From positions 271,383-335,382 of the forward strand of contig NZ_FXEH01000005.1 of the NCBI RefSeq assembly GCF_900176565.1: a stretch of 64,000 nt of DNA, in the 5' to 3' direction. The position numbers were made by a program, and so were the translations under genes. Positions 28,267 to 37,673 of the stretch are shown in pieces. Under the pieces are notes generated by a model. The model had not been told where the DNA came from. It searched no databases and saw only the letters and a list, made by a program, of their open reading frames with translations. Positions within the stretch are counted from its first letter, which is position 1; each line of letters opens with the position of its first letter. The stretch comes from Thalassobacillus devorans. GTDB lineage: Bacteria; Bacillota; Bacilli; Bacillales; Halobacillaceae.

Positions 28267-29334
28267 TTAATGACTCATGGTTGCTTTGCCGTCATCTTCC
28301 CCTGTTTCTGTCACCTTCAAAATAGCAACCGCTCCCTTTTGAGCGTGGTTGAACTGATGCGTCACAATCGGATAGCTTCCTTCCTCTGTTACCGTGAATT
28401 CCACTACCGCACCTCCACTCGCTGGAAGCATCACGGTTTGCAATCCTTGGAAGTGGTTATATGGATTGCCATCCATATAGACGTCATCGAAAATCGTCCC
28501 CACAACATGGAAGGAGCTTACTTCATTTGGTCCCACGTTGTTAATATACATCCGGATGCGGTCCCCTACTTTGGCGAGAAGCGGTTCATCTTTCAAAGAG
28601 AAAGTGTCTCCATTGGTATTGCGGCCATCTTCGTCAAAAGATTTGACAGAGAATACAACCTGGCTTGGTTCCCCATTGGAAAAGTCATCAAGATCGTTAT
28701 ATTTATACCATTCATTTTGAATCATGATGAATTCACGATCGATCACATCATCATTTGGATAGCCATCTTTTGGTTTTACGATAATCGTTCCATGCATGCC
28801 GTTTGCGATGTGGCTCAAAATCGGGCTGGTGCCGCAGTGGTACATGAATACCCCAGGTTTCGTAGCAGGAAAACGGAAGGTACCTGTTTCGTCAGGTTCG
28901 ACATTTGCGAAGTTCTTCGATGGAGCGGTATGAACAGCATGAAAGTCCATACTGTGTGGGATAGCAGGGTCCATATTTTTCAAGGTGAAGTTGATCATAT
29001 CTCCTTCTTCTACGACGACAACTGGTCCAGGAGCTTCCCCATTGAACGTCCAGGCCTTATAAAAATAGTCCTTTTCAATTTCAATATCTGTGATTTGAGC
29101 GGTCATTTCGACATTAACTTCATTTTCTCCGACTCTTTCTACCTTCAATGGCACAGGTTCCTGGTTCAAATCCTGATGCGGTTTAATTGCCTCTACTGCA
29201 TCCCCCGATGCCGCTTCCACTTTTCCACCTGCATCTGTTTCACCTTTTTCTGCTGAGTCTTCTCCTGACTGGGCACAGCCCGCAAACAATCCTAGCAATA
29301 AAAGGAATCCTATCCACACTGCCAACTTTTTCAT
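28267..29334 (-). CDS. nirK: Copper-containing nitrite reductase NirK (lipoprotein)
   Basis: Two-domain cupredoxin enzyme reducing nitrite to nitric oxide. The precursor is 355 aa with a lipobox LLGLFAGC, so it is membrane-anchored outside the cell. Type 1 copper ligands lie in HSMDFHAVH and in MYHCGTSPILSH...GMHG (His, Cys, His, Met). The active-site Asp and His of SMDFH, the His of MYHC and the late THQFNHA His make the type 2 site, which separates NirK from laccase-type oxidases. Start ATG 29334 has GAGAGG 8 nt upstream. An Fnr-like box lies upstream, and nosDLYF follow. Confidence 0.93.
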   Translation of the reverse strand: MKKLAVWIGFLLLLGLFAGCAQSGEDSAEKGETDAGGKVEAASGDAVEAIKPHQDLNQEPVPLKVERVGENEVNVEMTAQITDIEIEKDYFYKAWTFNGEAPGPVVVVEEGDMINFTLKNMDPAIPHSMDFHAVHTAPSKNFANVEPDETGTFRFPATKPGVFMYHCGTSPILSHIANGMHGTIIVKPKDGYPNDDVIDREFIMIQNEWYKYNDLDDFSNGEPSQVVFSVKSFDEDGRNTNGDTFSLKDEPLLAKVGDRIRMYINNVGPNEVSSFHVVGTIFDDVYMDGNPYNHFQGLQTVMLPASGGAVVEFTVTEEGSYPIVTHQFNHAQKGAVAILKVTETGEDDGKATMSH

Positions 29335-29343
29335 TGCATTCAC

Positions 29344-29709
29344 CTCTCTAGTTTTATTTAAGACCTCTTCTTGAAAAGAAGAGGAGATGAATAATGATTG
29401 ATGCAGGCCGAAAATAAACTTTTTTAATCAAAAAGTTTCGAAATTAGTCGGCTCTTGGCTTCCTCATCTTTTCACCTTCATTTTATCTTCATAACCTCCT
29501 GGGCAGTGTGATAGGAATCACGCACAATAGGTCAAAATGTGTATACTTCATGGCGTACTTGTGAATGAATTGTAGATAGTGATTCTAATTATTTATTAAT
29601 AGTTATCACCTGTTTAGAATGAAACAAATTATCACTAACCAGCTGGGAAATGATTTGCCATCCCTGATATAATAGAACGTAAATAATGCAATCAGTTAGG
29701 ATGCTCATT
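29344..29709. other. Divergent intergenic region between nirK and the SNF2 gene
   Basis: This 366-bp A/T-rich stretch holds the Fnr-like site and nirK leader. The leader has two small inverted repeats, an AAACTTTTT/AAAAAGTTT stem and a CCTCTTC/GAAGAGG stem near 29365-29385. The right part must contain the promoter for the plus-strand helicase gene, but I could not assign it confidently. Confidence 0.5.
29480..29522 (-). promoter_or_regulatory. Fnr/CRP-type site and -10 upstream of nirK
   Basis: TGTGATAGGAATCACG (29507-29522) is a near-perfect TGTGAnnnnnnTCACA palindrome, the site of Fnr in Bacillus. On the minus strand a TAAAAT -10 (29485-29480) lies 32 nt from its centre, so the palindrome sits at about -41.5 to -42.5, the normal place for a class II activator. 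Transcription would run to nirK with a leader of about 135 nt. Confidence 0.65.
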
Positions 29710-32700
29710 ATGCAGTCATATTTACTGGAACCGAAGGATATCAAAAAAATCACCGGCAATACTTTTTATACAAGAGGCCTTCGTTATTACAACGGAAGAA
29801 AGGTACATGGATTAACGCATAACGCTGCGATTAATTCATGGCGTGCAGTCGTTACAGGTACCGAAGACTACGAAGTACGCGTGTTTTTCTTTGATGATGA
29901 CGACCTGGAAGCAAAATGCGAATGCCCTGCTTACAGCAGTTTTTACAGTTGCAAACATATAGCTGCTGTCTTGCTGGCCATCAGGGATCATGCATTGAAG
30001 GAATCAGGCTTGAAGGATATTAAAACGGAAACATACGAATCTCAATTTTTACCGATCGATCGCGACCATTTTTCTAAGCGATTAACAGAAGTATTCATGC
30101 AACAGTCTCCAGAGCAGCAGTCTTTCAATGAGCGCGTTACTCTGAACGTCCATTATCAGCTTCATTTGCAAACAGCGATGGGAAAAAACATGCTTGGCCT
30201 GGAAATGAAGCTTGGCAATAATTATCTATATGTCATTAAAGATTTAGGAGAGTTGCTGGAGCATATTCTTGAGAATAAGCCTTATGCGATTACCAATAAA
30301 TTCAGCTACCGGCCAGAAGAACATCACCTTGAGGAGAAGGACCTGGAGATTTTTCAAACGCTTCAAAAAATAGTTCATCAGGAACAGTTCTATAAAGATT
30401 CGTACTGGAATCACTCCGTAGAAAAGCGGCGTTTAACCATTCCGCCTGCATTTGCCGAAGCTTTGCTGGACAGACTGGCTGAACGCGACAGCAGTCTTCA
30501 TGAGATAAAAGCCAATCATGACCAATGGACGCTGCACGATGAACTTCCTCCGTTCACCATTGAAGTGACAAAGGATGAAGAAAACTTTCAGCTGCATCTT
30601 TCCGATTTGAAGCAGTATGTATATTTATCTACCTACAGCCTGCTGTACCGTGACGCGGAGTTCTATAAAATTACCGATCAGCAGAAGTCTATTTACGAAA
30701 ACATCATGAGTGTATTGCCTTATCGTTCAAACGGAAATCATACGATTTCACGTAAATATATGGAACCGGTTCTCTCAGAAGTAATGCCCGCGCTAGAAAA
30801 AATCGCCACTGTTTATTATGCCGGGCCGGTTCAGGAAACGGTAGTACGTGAACCATTAAAAGCGGAAGTCTACCTCGATATTCATCAAGGTGCCCTCACT
30901 GCTGATTTATACTTTAATTACGGTGATTATCAACTGCGTCCCTTTCTCGCTGCCGAACCGGAAGGGGATAGGATCATTCAAAGGAACACCGCCGAGGAAA
31001 ATGCTATTATGCATGTCATTGAAATGAGCGAATTCAAGTTTGATGGCGAACATATCCACCTGACGGATGAAGACGAAATTTTCTACTTCCTTATAGAACA
31101 GCTTCCAAGATTAAAACAATTGTCAGATGTTTACCTGTCAGGGGCGGTCAACAATATGCTCAAGTTTTCAGAAACCGAACTTGTGCCTGCCATAGAAATG
31201 TCTGAGGAGGGGAATTGGCTTGATATCGCCTTCTCCATGGATGGAATTACAACCGATGATATTTCCGAAGTGATGAAAGCTGTCATTGAAAAGAAACGAT
31301 ATTATAAATTATCAGAAGGAGCATTACTTGCACTGGACACACCAGCCTTTGACAGATTTCGAAGGCTCGCGGATGAATTTGAGCTTGAAACCGAAGATAT
31401 CGATGCCAACCACGTACAGGTAGCGCAAGCCAGGAGTATGCAAGTGGATGAAGTTTTGCATACCACCAAAGAAGAACGCAACGCTGATTTTGATGCTTTG
31501 CTCCACCGTCTGCGGGATCCTTCCACCTATGAAGTCGCGCTACCAGACAATCTTGATGCTGACTTACGTGACTATCAATTGACTGGGTTCCGATGGATGA
31601 AAACGCTGGCTAACTACCGGATGGGCGGTATTCTTGCCGATGATATGGGATTGGGCAAAACATTGCAGAGTATTACTTTTCTCCTTTCCGAAAAACAAGA
31701 AGGGCATATGAAAGATCCAGCATTGATCGTTGCACCCGCCTCCCTTGTTTTTAACTGGAAAAAAGAAATCGAGCGATTTGCTCCCGCATTTAAAGCACAG
31801 GCGATATCCGGTGATCCAGAGACCAGACAAAGCCTGCTTGATGCTACTGAAAAGAACGATATTATCATTACCTCGTATCCGTTATTGCGACAGGATATTT
31901 CCGTTTATTCCGATAAGAAGTTCCATACGATGATTTTGGATGAGGCACAAGCAATTAAAAATGAACAAACCAAAACCGCACAGGCGACACGTTCGATCAA
32001 AGCTACCCACCGCTTCGCTCTAAGCGGGACACCGATTGAAAACTCGCTTAACGAATTATGGTCGATATTCCGAACAATTATGCCTGGGTTCTATACAAAT
32101 AAGAAAAAATTCCTTGCCATGAAACCGGAAAAAATCGCCCAGATTACTCGTCCTTTCATCTTAAGGCGACTGAAAAAAGATGTGCTGGAGGAGCTGCCAG
32201 ATAAAATCGAAACGAACCAGTATTCCGAATTGACGACAGAACAAAAACAGGTTTATCTGGCATATCTGGAAAAAATCCAGTCGGAAGTCAAAGAGACGAT
32301 TGCAACGAAAGGGTTCCAACGCGGTAAACTGGAAATCCTGGCAGGATTGACACGACTCCGGCAAATCTGCTGTCATCCGGGGCTGTTCCTCGAAAACTAC
32401 CAGGGTGAATCTGGCAAGCTGACACAATTGAAAGAGCTTGTTACCGAATTGAAAGAGGGAGGCCATCGCCTGCTCATTTTCTCTCAATTTTCCAGTATGT
32501 TGAAGATGATGTACAACGAGCTGGAACAGATGGGGGTGGAGGCATTCTATTTGGATGGAAGTACTAAATCAGAAGACCGCCTTGAACAGGTCGACCGATT
32601 TAATGCTGGAGAAAAAGATGCCTTCTTTATTTCCCTGAAAGCTGGGGGCACCGGGCTGAACCTTACCGGAGCCGACACAGTCATCCTTTACGATTTATGG

Positions 32701-32922
32701 TGGAATCCAGCAATAGAGGAACAAGCGGCTGGCCGCGCCCATCGTATCGGACAAAAAAAGGTCGTCCAGGTCATCCGGATGCTTGCAGAAGGGACAATTG
32801 AAGAACGTATCCACCAGCTGCAGCAGAAAAAAAGGGACCTCGTTGATCAGATTATACAGCCAGGCGAAACCATGCTGACCAGCCTAAAAGAAGACGAGAT
32901 ACGCCAGCTTCTGGATATGTAA
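29710..32922 (+). CDS. ywqA: SWIM zinc finger / SNF2 family DEAD-box helicase (YwqA-like)
   Basis: A 1070-aa Swi2/Snf2 ATPase that translocates on double-stranded DNA; the cellular role is not settled. An N-terminal SWIM zinc finger is visible (CECPAYSSFYSCKH, residues about 75-90), then a long linker with the bacterial SNF2-associated domain, followed by helicase motif I ADDMGLGKTLQ, motif II DEAQAIKN, motif III ALSGTPIENSL, and C-terminal motifs ISLKAGGTGLNL and QAAGRAHRIGQ. The ATG at 29710 is 8 nt after AGGA; two earlier in-frame ATGs lack such a site. It is a single-gene plus-strand unit. Confidence 0.93.
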   Translation: MQSYLLEPKDIKKITGNTFYTRGLRYYNGRKVHGLTHNAAINSWRAVVTGTEDYEVRVFFFDDDDLEAKCECPAYSSFYSCKHIAAVLLAIRDHALKESGLKDIKTETYESQFLPIDRDHFSKRLTEVFMQQSPEQQSFNERVTLNVHYQLHLQTAMGKNMLGLEMKLGNNYLYVIKDLGELLEHILENKPYAITNKFSYRPEEHHLEEKDLEIFQTLQKIVHQEQFYKDSYWNHSVEKRRLTIPPAFAEALLDRLAERDSSLHEIKANHDQWTLHDELPPFTIEVTKDEENFQLHLSDLKQYVYLSTYSLLYRDAEFYKITDQQKSIYENIMSVLPYRSNGNHTISRKYMEPVLSEVMPALEKIATVYYAGPVQETVVREPLKAEVYLDIHQGALTADLYFNYGDYQLRPFLAAEPEGDRIIQRNTAEENAIMHVIEMSEFKFDGEHIHLTDEDEIFYFLIEQLPRLKQLSDVYLSGAVNNMLKFSETELVPAIEMSEEGNWLDIAFSMDGITTDDISEVMKAVIEKKRYYKLSEGALLALDTPAFDRFRRLADEFELETEDIDANHVQVAQARSMQVDEVLHTTKEERNADFDALLHRLRDPSTYEVALPDNLDADLRDYQLTGFRWMKTLANYRMGGILADDMGLGKTLQSITFLLSEKQEGHMKDPALIVAPASLVFNWKKEIERFAPAFKAQAISGDPETRQSLLDATEKNDIIITSYPLLRQDISVYSDKKFHTMILDEAQAIKNEQTKTAQATRSIKATHRFALSGTPIENSLNELWSIFRTIMPGFYTNKKKFLAMKPEKIAQITRPFILRRLKKDVLEELPDKIETNQYSELTTEQKQVYLAYLEKIQSEVKETIATKGFQRGKLEILAGLTRLRQICCHPGLFLENYQGESGKLTQLKELVTELKEGGHRLLIFSQFSSMLKMMYNELEQMGVEAFYLDGSTKSEDRLEQVDRFNAGEKDAFFISLKAGGTGLNLTGADTVILYDLWWNPAIEEQAAGRAHRIGQKKVVQVIRMLAEGTIEERIHQLQQKKRDLVDQIIQPGETMLTSLKEDEIRQLLDM

Positions 32923-32970
32923 AACACTTTTATTTGAATGTAATCCTACTAAAACCAAAAAAATATAAGA

Positions 32971-33003
32971 AAAGCCTGGAGTAATTTAACTACTCCAGGC
33001 TTT
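32971..33003. terminator. Bidirectional terminator between helicase and ctaA
   Basis: AAAGCCTGGAGTA pairs perfectly with TACTCCAGGCTTT around a 7-nt loop; T runs follow on the plus side and TTTTCTTA on the minus side. Confidence 0.9.
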
Positions 33004-33032
33004 TTAATGACTGAACGACTTCCCAGCAGTGT

Positions 33033-33923
33033 TCAGGCTTTCTTTATAGGACGTTTTTTCAGTTTGAACCAATACCCCCCAAGTACACTGGCTCCAACCA
33101 TCATGGTAAGCGTCGATACAATCATATGGATGGATGAAAGTAAGACCGTATTTTTTGTTACCACAATCATAATGCCGACTACGGCATTCAATACAATAAA
33201 AATCATATAGGCCCAGGCTAATGGGAGATGATAACGGAATTTCGATGAATAAATCAAAAACCATAAAGCAGCTACAAACACGATGACCGTAGCCACCCAA
33301 TGTAAGGAATAGACCACATTAGCGATACTTTCGCTTGTAATTAAATATTCATGGGCCGGGATATCCAAGATCACATTGGATGCACGACTATGCTTGAAGA
33401 AAGCACCCAGCACAGTTTGGAAAATATAAAACAGGAAGCCTACCGTAAAAGCTTTATAACTCATCGCAACAGCATCCCTATGATGAGGCTCTACTGGAGA
33501 TTCCCTTTCATGCAGACTGTAGCTCAACAACACCATCGTCACAAGGAGCAGCTGACTGAACATGACATCAAATGTAGAAAAGCCGGGAGGGGTTCCTAAT
33601 AATACATTAAGACCGCCTATTACAGATTGGAAGATCAATAACCCAAAACTAAGCATAGATAACCAGCGTACGGCTTTTGATTGACGGTTTGTAATAAAGG
33701 CACCAACCGCGTTAATCAAGATGACAACACCCAGAAGTGTAGTGAAAATTCGATGAGAATATTCAATCACAACGTGATAATCAGTAAAAACTGGTATCAG
33801 GGAGCCATTACAGAACGGCCAGTCCGTTCCACAAGCATCTCCGGATTCTGTGGCAACGACCAGGTTGCCTAATATTAAAGCGAGAAAAGTAAATATAACG
33901 GTAAAAATTGAAAATTTTCGCAT
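33033..33923 (-). CDS. ctaA: Heme A synthase CtaA
   Basis: Membrane hydroxylase converting heme O to heme A for aa3-type oxidases. It is 296 aa with eight membrane helices. The extracellular cysteine pair C31/C38 in CGTDWPFCNG and the catalytic E54 with heme ligand H57 in VIEYSHR are present, with further histidine ligands in later helices (SLHWVAT, SSIHMI). GAGGG lies before the ATG. It stands alone here; ctaB and the oxidase operon are not in the window. Confidence 0.93.
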   Translation of the reverse strand: MRKFSIFTVIFTFLALILGNLVVATESGDACGTDWPFCNGSLIPVFTDYHVVIEYSHRIFTTLLGVVILINAVGAFITNRQSKAVRWLSMLSFGLLIFQSVIGGLNVLLGTPPGFSTFDVMFSQLLLVTMVLLSYSLHERESPVEPHHRDAVAMSYKAFTVGFLFYIFQTVLGAFFKHSRASNVILDIPAHEYLITSESIANVVYSLHWVATVIVFVAALWFLIYSSKFRYHLPLAWAYMIFIVLNAVVGIMIVVTKNTVLLSSIHMIVSTLTMMVGASVLGGYWFKLKKRPIKKA

Positions 33924-34104
33924 CAGCTTATCCCTCTATTTCAGTCGAATGAACTCGATGACCAATTACATAACTATAGGAATCATATCATGATATTCTA
34001 CCATATAAGAAGCAATTAGACATATTTCGCCCATGAACATTTTGTGAACCCACTGTTTTATCGTATCACTCAAGGGTAAATTTTAACCAAAAGGAGGATG
34101 TTGT

Positions 34105-34752
34105 ATGTTTAAAGCTTATGTATTCGATGCTTATGGTACCTTGTTTGATGTTCATTCTGTCACGGAAAAGCTGGAAGAAGTTTACCCCGAGAAGGGCCAT
34201 GACGTCAGCCAGGAATGGCGAAAAAGACAAGTGCATTATTTTATGATCCGCCAACTGATCGATAGTTATCAGCCCTTCGATCAAATTACCCGACACGCCC
34301 TTATCGACGCTTTAGAATTTAATCAGGCAGAATATGATACGGGTACATTAGAAGAATTGATGGAAGCTTATCGGCACTTAAAGCCGTTTGAAGAGGTGAA
34401 GCGTCTTACCACAAATTTACCTGACCATCGGTTGACGATATTTTCGAATGGTACCAACGATATGCTCCTTCCATTATTAAAAAATAATCGGCTTGATCAA
34501 ACTTTTTCTATTTTAAGCGCAGATGAACCGGGGATATATAAGCCCGATCCAAAGGCGTACGCATTTGCCCACCGACAATTGGAAATAGCAGAACCAAAAG
34601 AGGTATTATTCCTTTCAAGCAATCCCTGGGACATCGCAGGCGCTAAAAACTACGGATTCTCAACCGCCTGGGTAAACAGAAGCCAGCAAAAGTGGCCTTC
34701 CTTAGGTATACAGCCCGACTTCATCTACCAGGACCTGAATGAATTATCATAA
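34105..34752 (+). CDS. Haloacid dehalogenase type II (HAD family)
   Basis: A 215-aa HAD hydrolase closest in motifs to L-2-haloacid dehalogenases: nucleophile motif FDAYGTLFD (Asp8), FSNGTND in the motif II position, YKPDPKAY with the catalytic lysine, and SSNPWDIAGAKNYGF as motif III. Those residues are the diagnostic dehalogenase set, but family members also act as phosphatases, so the substrate is unproven. AAGGAGG lies 7 nt before the ATG. Single gene, convergent with cdr. Confidence 0.88.
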   Translation: MFKAYVFDAYGTLFDVHSVTEKLEEVYPEKGHDVSQEWRKRQVHYFMIRQLIDSYQPFDQITRHALIDALEFNQAEYDTGTLEELMEAYRHLKPFEEVKRLTTNLPDHRLTIFSNGTNDMLLPLLKNNRLDQTFSILSADEPGIYKPDPKAYAFAHRQLEIAEPKEVLFLSSNPWDIAGAKNYGFSTAWVNRSQQKWPSLGIQPDFIYQDLNELS

Positions 34753-34758
34753 AACCAG

Positions 34759-34785
34759 AAGCCCCAGTCACTTCGACTGAGGCTT
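34759..34785. terminator. Convergent terminator
   Basis: An imperfect AAGCCCCAGTC/GACTGAGGCTT stem with a 5-nt loop lies between the convergent HAD and CoA-disulfide reductase genes. The T tract is weak on both sides. Confidence 0.55.
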
Positions 34786-34788
34786 TCA

Positions 34789-36120
34789 TTATTTCGCTTT
34801 TCTTGCAGCTCGTTGTAATGGATCCCATACGCCGTTAAAAGGAGGGGCATAGGAAAGGTCAAGATCAAGCAGATCTTCTGTTGTCATTTCGTGGAATAAG
34901 GCCGTCGCTAACACATCTATCCGTTTATCAACACCATTGCCACCAATGATCTGTACACCAAGGACCTGCAGATTTTCCTTATGATAAGTCAGTTTCAGTG
35001 TCATTTTTTCTGAACCCGGATAATAGCCTGCCCTATCGGTCGCTTTAATGGTTACACTCTGGCAGGGGATGTTCATTTGTTGAGCTTCTGACTCAGAAAT
35101 ACCAGTCCTGCCCAGGTTCAAATCACAGAATTTGATGATTGAGGATCCTACGACTCCTTTGAAAGCTTTCGTTCGACCGGCCATATTCAACCCTGCAATC
35201 CCGCCTTGTTTATTAGCATGGGTGCCAAGCGGAATGTAGTCATCTTTCTTCTTGATCCGGTGGAACTGCGTAGCACAGTCACCTGCCGCATATATATCCT
35301 TAATGTTCGTTTCCATATAAGCGTTGACTTGAATGGCATCCTTAAAAGTCAAATAGATGCCAGTCCCCCTTAAGAAAGAAGTGTTCGGTGCTACACCTAC
35401 AGCAACCAGCACAAGGTCCGTGTCATAGGACCCCTTGTCTGTCACAACTTTTTCTACCTTGTCTGTCCCCTCGAACCCTTCGACATTTTCTTCTAAATTT
35501 AATTGAATATGCTGCTTTTTTGCTTCTTCGTGGATGTGAGCAGCCATATCTTCATCGAAAATTTTAGCCAGCTGGCTTCCACGTTCGATAATTCTTACAT
35601 TTTTATTCAGGTGGACAAAGCTTTCTGCCATTTCCAGTCCGATATAACCTCCACCGATGATCGTCACGTTGTTAATCTCTTTCCCCATATACTCCATAAT
35701 CCTCTCGGCATCAGGGATGGTTTTCAACTGATAAACTCCCGGCAGTTCCACCCCTTCCCATGGTGGACACACAGGACTGGCCCCGGTCGCTACCAATAAT
35801 CGATCATAGCTTTCCTGAAAAGGTTCATCTGTCTCCAGATTGGTACCATGAATTATTTTTTGTTCACAATCAACACGGGTAACCTCGTGCTTCGTTCTTG
35901 CATCGATTCCATACTTTTCCCGGAATGTCTCCGGAGTTCTGGCGATCAAATCATCAGTCGAATCCACTTCACCGCTAATAGCATATGGCAATCCACACTG
36001 TCCATAAGAATAAATGCTCCCCCTCTCAAGGGTAACGATTTCGTGGTCATCACTGTTCCGTACAATTTGCATGGCTGCACTCATCCCGGCTGCATCTCCA
36101 CCTATAATGACATATTTCAT
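34789..36120 (-). CDS. cdr: CoA-disulfide reductase
   Basis: FAD/NAD(P)H flavoprotein reducing CoA disulfide or related persulfides. It is 443 aa with N-terminal GGDAAGMSAA dinucleotide fold, single active-site cysteine C42 in YGQCGLPYAISG (the CoADR signature, in place of a CXXXXC pair), a second nucleotide fold VTIIGGGYIGLEMAE near 150-165, the YAAGDCA FAD motif and the C-terminal dimer domain. GGAGGG is 8 nt before the ATG. The gene lies 3 nt after a pseudouridine synthase gene. No rhodanese domain is fused. Confidence 0.92.
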   Translation of the reverse strand: MKYVIIGGDAAGMSAAMQIVRNSDDHEIVTLERGSIYSYGQCGLPYAISGEVDSTDDLIARTPETFREKYGIDARTKHEVTRVDCEQKIIHGTNLETDEPFQESYDRLLVATGASPVCPPWEGVELPGVYQLKTIPDAERIMEYMGKEINNVTIIGGGYIGLEMAESFVHLNKNVRIIERGSQLAKIFDEDMAAHIHEEAKKQHIQLNLEENVEGFEGTDKVEKVVTDKGSYDTDLVLVAVGVAPNTSFLRGTGIYLTFKDAIQVNAYMETNIKDIYAAGDCATQFHRIKKKDDYIPLGTHANKQGGIAGLNMAGRTKAFKGVVGSSIIKFCDLNLGRTGISESEAQQMNIPCQSVTIKATDRAGYYPGSEKMTLKLTYHKENLQVLGVQIIGGNGVDKRIDVLATALFHEMTTEDLLDLDLSYAPPFNGVWDPLQRAARKAK

Positions 36121-36123
36121 CTA

Positions 36124-37062
36124 TTAATCCCTCCTATTATCAGCTGTCATTCGATCAATTTCCTTTTGTAAAATTAATGGCAAATCATCACTGGGTGCCA
36201 CACTGGTCAGTTGTTCCCCTGTAATCGGATGGGGGAAAGATATTTTTGCCGCATGCAGCGCCTGTCGATCATAACCATCATTCTTTTTGCCATACAGCCG
36301 ATCTCCTGCAACAGGGTGACCAATATGACTCATATGTACACGGATCTGATGCGTCCTTCCAGTGTAAAGTTTCAGCTTCACAAGGCTGGCATTTTGCTGG
36401 GTATCATAGTTGACAACTTTAAACTCAGTCACAGCCTTTTGACCACCTGGTGAAACTCGTCTTCTTGTCGGATGATGACGATCTTTGCCTATCGGCTTGT
36501 CTATCATTCCTTCTCTGTGTTTAATCTCCCCATGTACCATGGCAAGATACGTGCGGCTGATTTTTCTTTGCTCCAGATAACGATCCATTGTGGCTCCAGC
36601 CAAGGCATGCTTGGCAAACAGCACGGCACCTGACGTTTCTCGATCCAGCCGATGAATATGCCTTACCTTAGTCAGTACCCTATTTTCCTGAAAATAAAAA
36701 GCTACTCGATTCGCAAGGGTCCCTGTTTGTCCATGTTCATTCGGGTGGGTATCTATACCCGCCGGTTTATTCACGACAAGCAGATGATTATCTTCAAATA
36801 AGACATCCAGCTCTGAGTTGTCCAGCACAATCCCATACTCTTCTTCTTGAAACAGTCGTATTTGAAGGATATCTCCCCGTTTAAGTTCCCTTGACCATGA
36901 CACCGTTTCACCGTGAACTGTTACATCTTTATTCATCCGTAACTGATGGAGCAATTTTTTAGGAGTCTTTAAATCTTCTTTTAAAATTTGTTCGATCTTT
37001 TTGTATTTCCATTCTTCCGGGACAATGATTTCACACCATTCTCCCGCTTTTTTCATTTGCAT
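36124..37062 (-). CDS. RluA-family 23S rRNA pseudouridine synthase
   Basis: A 312-aa RluA/RluD-type enzyme isomerising specific uridines in RNA. An S4-like N-terminal region (residues about 20-80) precedes the catalytic domain, with the catalytic aspartate in HIHRLDRETSGAVLFAK and the later TGRTHQIRVHMSHIGHPVAGD motif. The exact target position cannot be read from sequence. It probably forms a two-gene unit with cdr. The ATG at 37062 has only a weak upstream site. Confidence 0.88.
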   Translation of the reverse strand: MQMKKAGEWCEIIVPEEWKYKKIEQILKEDLKTPKKLLHQLRMNKDVTVHGETVSWSRELKRGDILQIRLFQEEEYGIVLDNSELDVLFEDNHLLVVNKPAGIDTHPNEHGQTGTLANRVAFYFQENRVLTKVRHIHRLDRETSGAVLFAKHALAGATMDRYLEQRKISRTYLAMVHGEIKHREGMIDKPIGKDRHHPTRRRVSPGGQKAVTEFKVVNYDTQQNASLVKLKLYTGRTHQIRVHMSHIGHPVAGDRLYGKKNDGYDRQALHAAKISFPHPITGEQLTSVAPSDDLPLILQKEIDRMTADNRRD

Positions 37063-37182
37063 AAGCTACCAACTTTCTACTTATTTAATACATATAACTT
37101 TTTTCTTAATTGTCAGAAATCCTGTTTATTTTTTTCGAAACTGGTTATTTTATCTACGTAACATACTAAAGGAGGTAATTGT

Positions 37183-37512
37183 ATGAGTCATGAAAAGTAT
37201 TCGACAGTAATAGAAACGTTGCACGAATGTATGGAGTCATGTAACCATTGCTACATTTCCTGTCTAGGAGAAGAACACGTGAAGGAAATGGCCGAATGTA
37301 TTCGTCTTGACCGAGAATGTGCTGATATTTGCTCTCTGTTCGAACAATCCTTGACCCGTGACACCCCTTATGTTCAAGAGCTTGCCCAATTATGTGCCAA
37401 AGCATGCCGTGACTGTGGTGAGGAATGCGCGAAGCATGATCACGACCATTGCCAGAAATGTGCTGAAGCTTGCCGTAAGTGTGCAGATGAATGTGAAAAG
37501 CTGATTGCATAA
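37183..37512 (+). CDS. Four-helix-bundle copper-binding protein (Cys-rich, YhjQ/Csp-like)
   Basis: A 109-aa cytosolic protein rich in cysteines arranged down amphipathic helices (motifs CMESCNHCYISC, CIRLDRECADIC, CAKACRDCGEEC, CQKCAEACRKCADEC). It belongs to the ferredoxin-like DUF326/Csp3-type family; members store many Cu(I) ions in the core of a four-helix bundle. Perfect AAAGGAGG lies before the ATG. It opens the copper region, supporting a role as a Cu(I) buffer. No export signal is present, consistent with a Csp3-like cytosolic form. Confidence 0.9.
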   Translation: MSHEKYSTVIETLHECMESCNHCYISCLGEEHVKEMAECIRLDRECADICSLFEQSLTRDTPYVQELAQLCAKACRDCGEECAKHDHDHCQKCAEACRKCADECEKLIA

Positions 37513-37529
37513 TACAATAACTTAAAAAC

Positions 37530-37554
37530 ACTTGGCTTATCGCCAAGTCCTTAT
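37530..37554. repeat. Short hairpin motif, copy 1
   Basis: ACTTGGCTTATCGCCAAGT followed by CCTTAT. A closely matching 25-nt string (22 identities) lies at 50042-50066. It is a 7-bp hairpin without a T tract, downstream of the copper-binding protein gene. Confidence 0.6.
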
Positions 37555-37620
37555 GGCGAAATCCCTAAATGTTTATTATACTTTAACCCTTTTACAAAGT
37601 TAAACATTCTTAAAGTATGA

Positions 37621-37670
37621 AAAAAGCTGTCAGTGAAAAGTTTATCGCTTTTCTCATGACAGCTTTTTTG
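37621..37670. terminator. Bidirectional terminator after dacF
   Basis: AAAAAAGCTGTCA and TGACAGCTTTTTT pair perfectly, with an inner GTGAAAAG/CTTTTCTCA extension. It lies just past the dacF stop and ends in T runs on both strands. Confidence 0.9.
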
Positions 37671-37673
37671 TGT

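Noticed and set aside
28270..29256. Long plus-strand open frame of 328 codons opposite nirK
   Set aside because: It is a shadow of nirK, which has all copper ligands and a good start; the antisense product has no recognisable features.
34105..34752. Phosphoglycolate phosphatase assignment for the HAD gene
   Set aside because: The SNG, YKPDP and SSNPWD motifs fit haloacid dehalogenase type II better, although the substrate stays open.
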